Part shown: piece after piece, positions 1 through 12,690 of the stretch | Numbering within the stretch: position 1 is the first letter of the stretch | How the letters are laid out: each line of letters begins with the position of its first letter | NCBI RefSeq assembly: GCF_040436345.1 | Contig: NC_133230.1 | Span: forward strand, 27,057,051 to 27,121,050 | Origin: Pagrus major | Taxonomy: Eukaryota; Chordata; Actinopteri; Spariformes; Sparidae | Direction of reading: 5' to 3' | DNA length: 64,000 nucleotides | Translations under genes and position numbers: made by a program | The notes under the pieces: model-generated | Told to the model about the DNA's origin: nothing | The model's input: the letters and a program-made list of their open reading frames with translations, nothing else | The model's database searches: none

Positions 1-527
1 AATTAGAAGTATGCTTAAGAAGTATGTGCTGGACTGTTCCCAACACACCTGTTTTTTCATTATGCTTGGATACTCTCCCCAAGGGCCTGTGAGATCATTA
101 GTGCAGACACAACTGCATCATAAATAAATACACAGACATACTTTTTTAATTAAACAGACACTGTGGATATTACCAGGGCCTCCTTAACATGAGCACATGT
201 TATGAAATCATATACATGTCAACAGTCCTAAACATAGTGAGTTTGTTTGAGGTTGAAGTGACTGGATCTGACTGAGAACCAGAGGATACACTGTGGTAGC
301 GACTTGTCAATCAGAAGGTATCTACACACTAAAGCATATCCTACTTTATCATCTATTTTACCCTAAATATGACCATCATTCACTAAATGAACATCATGCT
401 GTATTGAAGAAGACTTTAAACCAACAAATGAGACCATACAGTCATTAGAAAACTTTTACTGAGGTAATAAATTTATGTGAGAAGTAGGGTCATTTTCTCC
501 TAAGCTCATATACAATCAGGCTTTGTT

Positions 528-612
528 TTTGCAACCAGTGGAGTCGCCCCCTGCTGGCCATTAGAAAGGTTTAAGGCACTACTGCATTGGCTTCAGACCC
601 GAAAGTTCAGTA
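528..612. repeat. dispersed repeat fragment
   Basis: GCAACCAGTGGAGTCGCCCC, CTGCTGGCCATTAGAAAGG, TTTAAGGCACTACTGCATTG resembles a widespread short fish repeat. Only about 85 bases are recognisable. Confidence 0.35.
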
Positions 613-3600
613 GAGTTCTTAGACTGTTTCTGGTCAAAAAAGTATAATGACCATAAGATGAGCTGTGTGATCAGCCATGTGGTTACACATCTATACTGAG
701 TGAAATGACACATTTTTAATCAGAGGTCGGTGCAGGAAAGTGCTCATAGGCCTGGTCAGCTGATTGGCTCAGAGTGCTAACAAACACTTGATATTTTTAT
801 CGGCCCTCTTCTAGTTTGCTCCCTGTGTTTTCTGATATATGAGCAAAGTGTGCCTTTGTTGAAATAATGGTCAGGACATTAAATGTCTTTGTTCCAAACA
901 TTGTCTAACAGGTTTCTAGCCTAAGGTCGGCACACACTTGTTCAGGTGGTGACTCCAAAGCACGCTGGAAGCCAAAGCTATCAGAATGTGAAGGAGACGA
1001 AATGTAAAGTGTAAGATGAACGACCTTCCAGTGATTAGCTGTGACATTTCCTGGAGTGTCACACAGTGAGTTACATGTTTTTACAGGTTGATTTGATTAT
1101 CAGAATCCAGGACTCATATTTCCATCATCTGAGTGTCACCTCAGTTCACAGACCAGGTTGTGCCTATACTGATGAAATGTCCTTATGAGACCTCCAGCCA
1201 GTTAAATGAAGGGGGAAATTAATGGGGTTCCTACATTCTTGCAATCACCTATCAAAACAGTGAAGAACGTTTTCATACAATCGTACAGAAGACAAACTTC
1301 ATGGCACAATGACTTTGGTTCACTGCTGATGTGCCCTCACTGCTCTGAGGCTACTGTGTGGAACACTGAGGCGTGATAATGAAGCCAAACTGGAAATGCT
1401 TTGAATTTCTGTTCTACTAAAGTCATCAGCCCTGCTACTCATGAGTATACAGACACAAGGGTGACACAAACTTTACATCCCTGATGTATATTTTTAGTAC
1501 TGAATTCCAATTAGAAAATGCATTATATTGCTCTTGTACTGCTTAACGTAATATATTACTGCAACAGATTACTTTCAGCGCGTTATGCCAAACGCTGTGA
1601 CGTCCTATGACTTCATCAGTTATAAGTCAGGTAATTTACGTGAACATTTATGTGTACTGTAACTTCAGATGACTTACTGACCTTAGTGATAACTTAGTGA
1701 AAAACTTTTATAAACGACTTCCTTAACAATTTTTCAACTTGTATTTATCGACGGGAGTTCTGCTTAGAGCCAAGCTTTCTTTTTCAGGACACCCCAATCA
1801 CATCCTCACACTGTCCAGTACAACCACAGTCTCATCCGCTAGCCACTGAACAGCTCCACTGGACCGCTCATATGTGTCGGCCTGTGTGACATCAGACACA
1901 CAGAGGTCAATACTGGTCAGTGTGCTGTACTTTTCCACACCTGTTAATGTGAGAAGTCAACTGAAGCCTGCTGACTGCCACGCGTGCACAGTATGTCGCT
2001 CTGCATTGTTGTCCACCTTCAAAGGGAACATGTTTGCTCAGCATGAATGAAAACTGTATGTTTGATATGCAAACAAGATAAAAAAGACATCATTAATTAT
2101 CTGTGCTTAGGAAAGGTCCTGCAGCATTTTTCACACGTTAATCGGTAATGAGATTTGTGTAATATAGCAACTGAGTCAACAGCAAGCTTTCCAATAGGAA
2201 CAATCTGGATAAATGTTGTTCCTCCACCAGGTAACCACTTTTTTCTCTGCTTCACTGTTGGCCAATATATGCTGATCTGGTGCTTCCCTCTGCAGGAGGG
2301 ACATTTTTACAGATGACTCCTGAAGAGTTTTGTATTAACAAAAGTTCCTTTTGAACTTTCAAAGTGCTTTTAAGGGATGATGAAGAAATTCATTCCAGCT
2401 AAATAATATTTCTCTGGGATTAGTCTGCTGTTTTACTGTTGGAGCAGACTGGTACAGGTGATCACCAGCAGTAGTTTGAAGTTGAATGAGATATTAATTT
2501 CAGTTAGTGTATGACAACTTGTCAAAACACTGCTGATTAAACCACAGAGGGACATTCAATTCAGAACGTGGTCATGTTTATGTTCTGTCCTGCATATGCT
2601 GCCAGAGAGGAGAGTGTGAGTGAGCTGAGCTAGAACCGAATCAGGACTAAATGACTAACTGTGTCGTAGGACGCGAGACAAATTCGCACCAGTCTGTAAA
2701 CAGGACAAACTTTCATTTTGTCCATAAGCCAGGAGGACACTGCATGGTAACAGACTGATTCAGATTAGTTTAAGATATGAAAAAAATTCCATCATACAGC
2801 AGCTTCTATTTGTGTATCTGTTATTATTTGCATTGTATTTGCATTCTAACGTCACCTTTCCAGATGACTCTACATTGGCTATGTAAACATAAAGGAAGTT
2901 TAGTCAGCACACTTACCTCAATGAATATGACCAAATGAAGTCAAATTTAATTAAAAAACATTGAAAAAAATAATAAAATCATAATTCTCTTTAAGGGGCT
3001 TTACAATCTGTTTAGCAAACGAAACCTTCTGACCTTCGACCCTCAATCTGAGTAATGAAAGTTTGAACAATGAAACTTTGTTTTATAACAAAATACCTGC
3101 ATGACTGATGACCTTCCCATCAGACAGATATACTAAAATGAAGAGTCAAAGTTAGCTCTCCTCTTTTTCTTCTTATCATAAGTGTAAGAATACACTGTAA
3201 GAGGGTTCCTTCTGAACAAACCACAGTCATGTGAGCATAAGAAATTGGCTAAATAAAGGAAAGAATGCTGCTTCATGAACATCTTTGACGGTCATGTAAT
3301 GTTCTCTCAGCTCGAGAAAGTCCCAGGTCTCCGATGTAAATAGGAACAACACATAGATGATAAACGCTCGAGTGCAGATCAGTTATGTATGGTTAATATC
3401 TAATGCTTTCTCTGAGAATGGTGTTTTTTTAAACATAGACAGGATTATTAACCTCATTATCACTGAGGAACCTTGACAAGCAAACACTCCCTGCAGGTTA
3501 TTAAGGGTTAATAATTCCATAGGTAAACACAGATTAAACTCATTTCTGCTGCTGTAGCTTACACAGCTTGTGTCTGTCTGTAAGGTTGAGGCCTTATCTC

Positions 3601-5544
3601 TGTGCTGTGCTGTCACCTTAACCCAGAGACCCGCCTGGAGATTTCAACATGTGCTCCATCACTGTCACTGCACCGCCGCCATGTTTGCTTTCCTGGGAGG
3701 AACTGTGGGCTGCAGACGATGACATGTGTTACTGTGCATCCATTGTTGATATGTCAAGCTAGGCTGAAAGTCTGTCGGGGCGAATCATCATGTTTTTTCT
3801 GGTTTTGTCTTGTCTCAACATATTTTCATTCTGCAGTCAAACTAAGCAGGCTAATTAGTTGTTTTCATTTCATGGCCAAAACAAATCACACAGTTGATCA
3901 GAGCATATGAAGTGCATTCCTGACTACCTATGATGATCAGTTTAAAGCTCCAAAAAGGAGCTGCATCTCACAGCCTTCATTAGTAGATAGTACTCGCTCA
4001 GGTTGCTCATTGTGATGCATGTCAGTCATATAAGGTGTTTGTTAATGAAGGCAGGTGGTAACACTGTCTTTGTTCACTTGCATTTTAAGTGTATTTTTTC
4101 CTGATAAAGTCCAGATGAGATTTTTGAAAAGTTTTACTTTATACTTAGCCACATATATGCATCTCTGTTGGCAACATTGCAAACCTGAATGTGACTGTTT
4201 TCCTACATGCTGATTGTAAACAAGGGCTGGCCCTCTTGTCCAGAAGAAGGTGGTTAAGCATCTGAAGCTGTTTGGTAACTGACAAAAACAACAGAAGAAC
4301 AACTTGTCACTGTTAGATTGAGCCCCCAGGACAAATGCCAGGCTTTGAAGCGAATTTGACATAGTGGCCAAACCGTGTAATTACAACATCTTGGGGCCCT
4401 AAAAGACTTTTTCCTCATAAGCTTACATTATAAAGGAAGCAGCTGCAAAAAGGTGAATACATATATTGTTTTGGGCATCACAGTGACTCATTTCACTATC
4501 AGAATTTAATCCCTTCGGTTTGATAACATTTGAAAGCCAAGAAGAGTCGCATGATTAAATCATTTTATTGCCATTCAAGTTTGCTGGGGGTAAACCAGGA
4601 GTTAGTCACCCCTAACCCCCTGAACCGTAACCCAGTTAGACCTAGTGCTACTAGAATTTAGGTGGACTAAACATTTTCATCTAACTATGACACTATTGAT
4701 GCATTTATAACAATGAAATACTTAAAATCCTAGAAACAATGTCTATAACTTATTTACTGTTTTAATTCAGGCATTTAAAATCATCTATACCTGCAGAGCA
4801 ATGGAAGACTTTTTTGCAACTGTGTTCACAAACTGTGTAGTTCTGAAGACAAGTTAACTGAACTTCAGCTGGTGGCGGACCCCTTCAGTTAAGATTCAAA
4901 CTCAGTCCTAAATGAACCCCTTTAAGTTTATATCTATGCTTACATGTTTGGTGACATACAACCAAGATTAACACATATTTAATCTGGGTTCTAATTTAAC
5001 AATACAAGGTGGTGGTGCTGGATTTGTGTTTTCCAATATTAATTAATTTATTTATTTTTTAACATAAGCAATGTGAGACTCACAGTACACCTGAAAATAA
5101 CCTCCATTAATCCAGAAACTGGAAGGAGCAGTTGTTGTGTTTGCTCACTGGGAGCCTCTGGAGGGATTTAATGGTCTTTTGATGACCTCAGGCCAGGGCA
5201 GCTAAGGGCTGCAAAGCTTTGGGTTTAGACAAACATTAGACTCAGGGGAGCATTACAGCTCTGAGGGGCGCTGACAAGCAAGATTGGCTACATGTGGGAT
5301 ATTTATTTAAAGTTTCACATATTTTTAATTCAGGTCTCGGATGTAACAGCCAAGAAATGTTAACCATTTGAGAAGCAACATTCTTAAGGCTTGGCTTTGG
5401 CAGAGACCATCAAGACGGTGAAATTATCCTACCCTAAACATTACTCTGTTTAGTTGCACATGTGAGGTCACACTCGCCAAATGACTGTTTTCTTAATAAT
5501 TTCTTCACTTAGCAACGTCTCAGGCTCTGCTGCGCCCTCTCTTA

Positions 5545-5562
5545 ACACACACACACACACAG
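5545..5562. repeat. CA dinucleotide microsatellite
   Basis: Short AC repeat beside a GAGA run. Confidence 0.85.
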
Positions 5563-5969
5563 ATGGAGAGAGAGAGGCTATTCAATCACTCATCAATCAT
5601 TTCTCTTGCCAGAAAACAATTATGAGTAAGCGCTGACGGTTCAAACATGAAACAAAAGTCAGAGAAACATATGGACTGACCGCTCACTCTCATGTTATCA
5701 TACTCCAGCAGAGCTTGTGATATAATGAACAGCGTGATGATCCAGTAGACTACAAGGAAATTAAAAAAAGAGATGCTTCCTAAATCAAGAGAGAAATAAA
5801 TACAGAGAGGATTGTTGAGTTTAAAGTTATAAAACTTAAGCTCAAGGCATAGTCTCCAAAATGGACAACAGCTTTTGTCAATCCACCCAGTAGCTGTTGA
5901 GCATTAAATATATAATATGTAGGATTTCTGCATTAAAATGTCTGCAAACAAGTGCTTTTGTATATTATT

Positions 5970-6222
5970 GTGGCTGTGGCTCAGGAGATGGAGCCGGTCG
6001 TCCCGTAAGCCAAAGATCACCAGTTCAAATCCCCGACTGCATGTTGAAACATCCTTGAGCAAGATACTGAACCCCACAACTGCTCCTGATGAGCAGGCCG
6101 CCACCTCGCATAACAGCTTCTGCCATCAGTGTATGAATGAGGGAATGTGAAAAGCTTCGTAAAGTACTTTGAGCGATCAGTGAACTGGAAAAGTGCTGTA
6201 AAAATGCAAGTCCATTTACCAT
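5970..6222 (+). repeat. tRNA-derived SINE
   Basis: The 5' part carries a pol III A box (TGGCTCAGGAGATGG, 5977-5991) and a B box (AGTTCAAATCC, 6022-6032) spaced as in a tRNA. A core follows with ATCCTTGAGCAAGATACTGA, and then a 3' part ending GAAAAGTGCTGTAAAAATGC and AAGTCCATTTACC. This is a common fish SINE-like repeat. The core recurs at 19.1 kb. Confidence 0.7.
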
Positions 6223-7189
6223 ATATATTTTATTTGGTGGTATACTTACATTATCCCAAATGCTTCCAACAGTGTTTTCTCAAGATAACGGTGCTTCTCA
6301 TTTGTCTTCTGCTGGGAGAGGTCAGAGAATGAAGGAGAAAGTCAACGAATGAGACTAAACGTAATGTGAATAAAACGTACTTACTTCGTCCGAGAACAGT
6401 CATGTCAGACAGCATCAGCAGTGGTTCACCTCCATTAGTCACACCAGTTTGTTCTCGGGATCATTTGTTTATTGTCATTAGTCATGCAGGTGTTTATTCA
6501 CCCCAAACAGCCAGATTACTTTACTGTGCATTAGCCCTGAGCTAGTGAGCAACAGCATGCACCAAGGGTGTGTGTTTCTGTGTGTTTGAATTCATGTCAG
6601 CCTCTCCCCGCTCTAACCAGAGACTCTGGTTCTCTCTCTAGTTTCCCCCTCTCCTCTCTGTTTCGTTCATGAAGTTAAGTACATTTCTGCTCCAGCCCAA
6701 GTCGGCAGTCAACATTACAGGACAGAAACACGCGACAATGGGGGTCTACTGCTGCTGCAGTCAGGCTGATAAACAGGAGTGAAGATAAATACACCTTTTA
6801 ATCACCAAAAGTTAAAAAGTCATCTCTGAGCTCTGCTCTGGATCAGAGATGAATCTGATGTGAAAGTTTATTCCTCCAGAAGGTCTGACTCAAAAGAAAT
6901 GATAACTGATATTTCCAGATCCCTGTATGGTGATTTTTGGGACATTTTTGGGATAAGACACCTGTATCAGTTAGATGCACGTCAGTTTTTTTATGGACTG
7001 GATACAGTGTCACCATCTCCATCATGAGGGACACCACTCCTCTTTCTGCCAGATTAGGAATATGCCTGGCACCACATGACCATTTACGAAACCCATCCAG
7101 ATGTAAATAAAACACCTACAAACCAGTATGACTTTGGATTATTTGAGTTACTGTACATCACAATAAAAAAATAACTGCATTACTACTAT

Positions 7190-7462
7190 ATGTTTATTAT
7201 TGTGCCTTCTTGCACCTTAAGTTCCACTAAGTTCCACTTAGCTCAACATTTTATTTTATTTACCTCAGTATTGTATATTATTTTGTAACTGCTTAAGCAT
7301 TTTATTGTATATAGTATTTTATTGTTTTTTATATTGTATATAGTACTTTATTGTTTCTATATTTGCCCTTGATTGTATTGTACTTGAATGTACCTGCTGC
7401 TATGATAACCTAATTTCCCCTTGGGGATTAATAAAGCTATCTATCTATCTATCTATCTATCT
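7190..7462 (+). repeat. LINE 3' UTR ending in a TCTA tandem tail
   Basis: AT-rich sequence (TTGTATATAGTATTTTATTG and variants) leads to AATTTCCCCTTGGGGATTAA, then TAAAG and a CTAT repeat (7437-7462). Ends of this kind, a small CCCC/GGGG hairpin followed by a short tandem tail, are typical of fish non-LTR elements. No reverse transcriptase precedes it, so it is a 5'-truncated copy. Confidence 0.6.
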
Positions 7463-10400
7463 TTATATTATTAATACTTTGTTAGGAGATGGATAAATAT
7501 ACATATCTCCACTGTTATCCTACATAAGCCAGATATAAGAATGTGAGTTTGAACTCTCCCACTCGAGCAGGAGAAAAAGCTGTTTTCTTTGCCAATAACA
7601 CGTCTTGAAGTCCTCAGCTCTGAGTCAATGTTTGACAGTTTATACAACTATACATGCTGTAACTGCACATATGAAAGGAAAATGATGTTGCCTGCCTTTC
7701 ATTAACTATCCATTCCAAGAGCAGAAGCAAATGTTTCTGCTTGAAAGAAAACCTTCTAAATTACAAGCATCAGTCAAAGTGTCATTTACCCTGTTAATGT
7801 CGGGTAATGACAGAAGCTGTGTACTAAGAAAAGTCCATACAGCTCAAACTGTGCTGAGTAATGGCATGTTTAGGAAAGAGAACCCAGCCTCGCCACGGTG
7901 CATTCACTGTGAGCTCAACTGCAAATAAAATGCCTGACAATTAGAGGAGTTGATTGCAGTCAGAGAGGCTGCCAAGCAACAATTTCCATTGTTAATAACC
8001 AAAAGAAAACATTTATGTCTGATGTTGAAAATTGTTTTGCTTTTAGTGGCAGTGGCCCTCAGCCATTCGTGGTATTTCATTATAATTAGCCAGAAAAACA
8101 TCTTATGTTTGGAGCAGAGGTACAGAGAAATGTGTCATATTTTTTCAATTAGGTTTCATTTTATAACCCCTTAGAAATATAAATAAATGTGTATAATCTC
8201 AACAGACACACAGCAAATATACCTACAACAACATTTATGAGAATTAAAGTTCCAGCCAAGGATATCAGTTGATTAAAAAGGTACACCCCATCACTAGACA
8301 TTCATGTTACACTAATGAAAGTCTATGAATACCAGTGGTCAAACAGCTCTATGACAAGTGAGAATTTTCTGCACAAAAAACAATGGAAAGTATGGAACCA
8401 CCACCGACCCCACCCCCGGCCCACTAAAGAGAAAAAAGTAATGTTTCAAAAAAGTGTGATATGTAATGTTTACTACAGTCATTTCGCTGTAGTTTGATTA
8501 TTTCTATACCGTTTGCTCCCTGGTATTGAAAATGGTTTCATATATCAATATTTTTGTGATGTTAGAAACTGCAGTATTGTGACAACGCTAGTAGAACAGC
8601 CAGAGCTACAAAAATCAAATCTTTTGCCATGGCTGGATTTATACTCTTCATTTTCCTCTTTCCATGCATTGTGTTTGCATTAATTACTCGTCAGTTTGTG
8701 GTAATTTGATTGAGCACAAATTTATTTTGCAAAATGTAACATCCAATCATAATACATACTGCATACTGACAGATAGGGAGGAACACAGATACACACAGCA
8801 GTTTCCAGTTAAGTTAATCACAAAAAGTAATTACTTCACAGTGAACCTCAACATGTTTTGGATCATGAGGTTCTGGCCTTGTTATTTTAGAATACTTACC
8901 AACTGTAGGCTTTGAAAGGGGCTCTCAAAAATTTGTATCTAGCTCCTTCTTGGAGGAGGGTGGCTGTAGTAATGTCAGATTCACAGTGAAGTCCAGTGGT
9001 GACCCAGCAAAACAATATGTAAAATATATATAAGAGGCCACTCTTTACAATCTGCTTTACAATCAGTCACCAATTTCCTCAGATTCAACAAACTGCCACT
9101 TATCCTCTGGTTAATGCTCGCAGTGCTTGTTCTTATCATTTTAGGGAGTCATGATCACCATCATGTCCCCATGCACCTTGAGATATTACCACTTCTAGAG
9201 GAGAGTATGAGTGGCCTAATGCCCTGACTCAGTTTTCAGTGATGCACCCCACTTTATAGAGACATCTGTTTTTCCTCTGTTCAACAGCGCGGCAGAAGAA
9301 GCTGAGAGCTCACGCCTCTCCAACATCAATACTGAGGCAGTATCTGCTGTCATGATATACGAGCGACTGAAAGAGAAGAGCTGGAGTTTAACTAGCTCTT
9401 AAGTGAGTTCTCTTCTCTCTGTCCTCTTGCTAGACTGGCTTTTATCATGCCGACACACTGAGAGCTTTTAAGCAAGCTGTAAAAATAATAAACATGCCCA
9501 AAACAACAGCAGCAGGCTCCAGAACGGGGCAGTATTGATTTCAAAACAAATAGTTAAACGTCAAAGGCATTATTGGTAATTGCTTCATCAGCTGGTGGCA
9601 GTGCAGGGGCTGATGGTCCGTCCAAGTCAGGCTGGATGTTCTGTAACAGTAGACTGGTCAGTGCAGCGCTGCCAGTCATAGCAGTAGTACAGTTAGAAAT
9701 CAAAGTCCATCTCGATGCCAGCTGTCTTGTCGAGCACTCATGTAACATAATACAGTTTGCTTCAAAATCTCACAAACTGCAAAGACTGCTTCCACGGTGC
9801 AGCCTTACAAATGCAGGAAAAATTTAAGCTGTTCCTTTCACAGAGATGAAAGCAAAGTGTTTCCTTTTTCCAGAAACAGATGGGATAGTTGGAATTGCTT
9901 TAAAAAATACTCAATCAAAACAAGATTTTATGTTGGAACTGCAGAGTGCAGAAATAGCAGCGATGTGTTCACTCCTCTCCGAGTTCACCAATCAACTCGC
10001 ATCTCAGATATGATTTTTAAATGCGTTTTTTCTCTCTCCCCAGACAAGATTTATTGCACTGCATTGCGCAAATTTTAGTGTTAGAGGTTAAACATAGAGT
10101 TGACAGACGAATTACACAGGCCTAATCTGTTCTCTCTTTGACCTTTTGTCCCATAGTAACAGGCTCAGGATGTCAGGGGCTGCTCTGAGGCCCCCCACCT
10201 GTATGCAAGCAGGGGATATCCTCCAGTTCAGCCATTAGCACCAAGAGCAATCAACACATCAGCAGCTCAACAAATAATAACGGCCACAGTTGTAACGATG
10301 ATATAGACGGATGGGTTGTGAGAAAAGGCAAACATTGGTCGAATGCTGCATATGGAATCCAAGAGGTGACAAGTGTCAACAAGCATTACCAACAGATTCA

Positions 10401-12404
10401 TATTTTTAATGAGTCAAAAGTTTGATCAATTATATCAACTAGAATGGCACAAGAGTGCATACCTCCACCAAGGCCAGCGTGCCCCTTTAAATCATTCTGC
10501 CGGATGAATTCATCCATTCAGCGATCCGGAGAAATCCACTTGTCTACTCAAGGTAACGGTGCGTTTCTTCAGATCACCATTGCTAATTCTGTTGACATTT
10601 GTGCCTGAGTCACGCCAGATAGATTTTCATCAGCAATGGTTGTCACTTAATGGTGTATTAACCACCAGTTACGGTTAAGAGAACATTGTGGTTTGGCTTA
10701 AAATACCTCTTTTTGTCATGACCGTAAATACAGCTGGAGATGGCCCAACTTCCTGTGAAAAATATCTGTTTTTTGTTGCCATATAAACTGCTGGAAATAG
10801 ACCAGAGGTAGAAAGATCCAGTGGTGTCACACTTACAAGTGCTGAATTGCAGACTCAAACTGCATTCACCTGCTTGGCAGCCTTTCCGTCTGTGACTGCA
10901 CCACCGTCCCCTCCACCTCCTCAATGATAGGTCAGGTCATAATCATGTAATATGAATATGATATGACACAAATGTCAGGACGGTACGACACATACGTATG
11001 GAAACGTGAAATGCTAACCTATAATCCTGGTGACTGGGCTAATGGATCAGTGCTGTTGGACAAAGTGCAGCACATTTTTATTTTGTCAGAGTTAGGTGAG
11101 TCATTTTCATGTAAGGGAAAAAGAAAAAAAATTAACTGTGATGAAAATGAAGGTGCTACATTGGATACATGGGGGGAAATGGGAAACAGGTAAATGACTA
11201 AACATGCTGGGAAAAGAAAGGAAGAGATAAAAAAAAGGTACGAGTCGAAAAGAACAACAGTGAAATCAATGGGAAAGTAAAATACATGTTTATTTTACCA
11301 AGTGGTATGTTCTTTATTGTTTCTTCATGCTTGTCATGCAGTATTATGACATAAATTGAAGTCCTCTCAAGGTTCTCCTACCCCACCCTCTCCATCCCCT
11401 CAGCCAACAGGGAAAAAAATGGTGATGAAGTAGATGAGGGAACCAAAGCCTCCCAGCCCCATGCTCTGCTGCTTTTAATGTTATGTTGTGTTTTCTGTTC
11501 TGTTTTTGAGGCACTGGGGACATTCCTGGCACTCAGCTCTTTGGTCTCAATTGCAAGCAGCTGCCCACTCCCAATTCCAGAGAGCAGACTCTATCTCCCA
11601 CGGGATCTGAAGCATTTTTATTTCTATGAAATCATTCCAACAGGGTAGCTTTTAAAAGATGTCATTTCACATTTTCTTTGCTGTCCAAGGGGAAATCGCA
11701 TAAGCCTACAAAATATCAACAAGTGGGAGGGAAAGTCAATGTGCTGCCCCCTGCGGTGTACATTCTTAAAGGGAATGTAGTTGTTTAATCATTTACAAAA
11801 AGTATTTCAACTGTATTTGTTTTATAAGTATATATGTCATCACCGAATGCTAACATCTTTGCTAACACAAAGTACAGCTGAAGATGTTGAACTGACTTAA
11901 ATGTTGATCCGATGATGATGCAGCATTAAATGTAAAGGGATCACCAAAGTTATTACTATTCATTCTGTGGGGACCCTGAATGTCTTTAGAAACATGCATC
12001 CAGTAGTTGTTGATATTATTATGGAATTATTAAAGTAAAACAAAGGTGCTTATTATTTGCAAGGGATGAAACTACAAACCTTTTGCAGCCTCCTTTCCTC
12101 TGGTTTTTGGTCTCCGCCGACCTTCCGTTTGGCTGTTAGCCAAAACATCTACTTGCACATAAGAAACATCAAAATCTAAAAGGAACATTGCCATGAAATT
12201 CGACATGCACAGTCATGGTTTCCAAAGGTTAATTGCAGATTGTTTTAGTGTCCTTCTACCATTTAAAAAAAATCAAATTTAAGGCCTCAGTGCCGTAAAC
12301 ATTACTAAGTTCATCCATGCATCCAGAGAATGGAGAAGAAAAGGAGGAATGAATGTTTGCCAACACTAACTGTACCACACACCATTTTACTCCTCAAAAG
12401 ACAG

Positions 12405-12690
12405 TGAGAGAAATTACATCACATGTGACAGCTGTTGGTAACCGTATATCAGTGAAACAACAAGGAACCTGAACAAGAGACTGAATGAACACCAGAAACA
12501 GACATCAGCTGTCTGTGCACACCAGAGCCAATCACATCATCCACTGTGAAGAGGTCAACAGTCATCGACCATGAGTCAGTGGATGACTGGAAACATTAAG
12601 GAGGACACCATCATCTGACACCACTGACCAGAGGTTGTCATCTGCATCCCTATGCTGAGTCAGATTGAACTCTGGCAAAGACAGATAGCA
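12405..12690 (+). pseudogene. degraded Penelope-type GIY-YIG endonuclease fragment
   Basis: From 12445 one frame reads YISETTRNLNKRLNEHQ, resembling the conserved YIGETxR...RLxEH of retroelement GIY-YIG domains with Gly changed to Ser. Shifting frames continues NHIIHCEEV, then VIDHESVDDW, then TRGCHLHPYAESD, which parallels the order seen in Penelope C-termini (NHxI, VIDRE, NRxGG, then a histidine-rich end). At least two frame changes and several stops make it an old relic. It is a different, older lineage than the copy at 47-48.8 kb. The match is by pattern only. Confidence 0.5.

Noticed and set aside
5970-6060. Possible tRNA gene from A and B boxes
   Set aside because: The sequence does not fold into a full cloverleaf by eye and continues into a SINE body.
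9554-9827. Overlapping frames on both strands suggesting a transposase fragment
   Set aside because: No conserved motif could be named.
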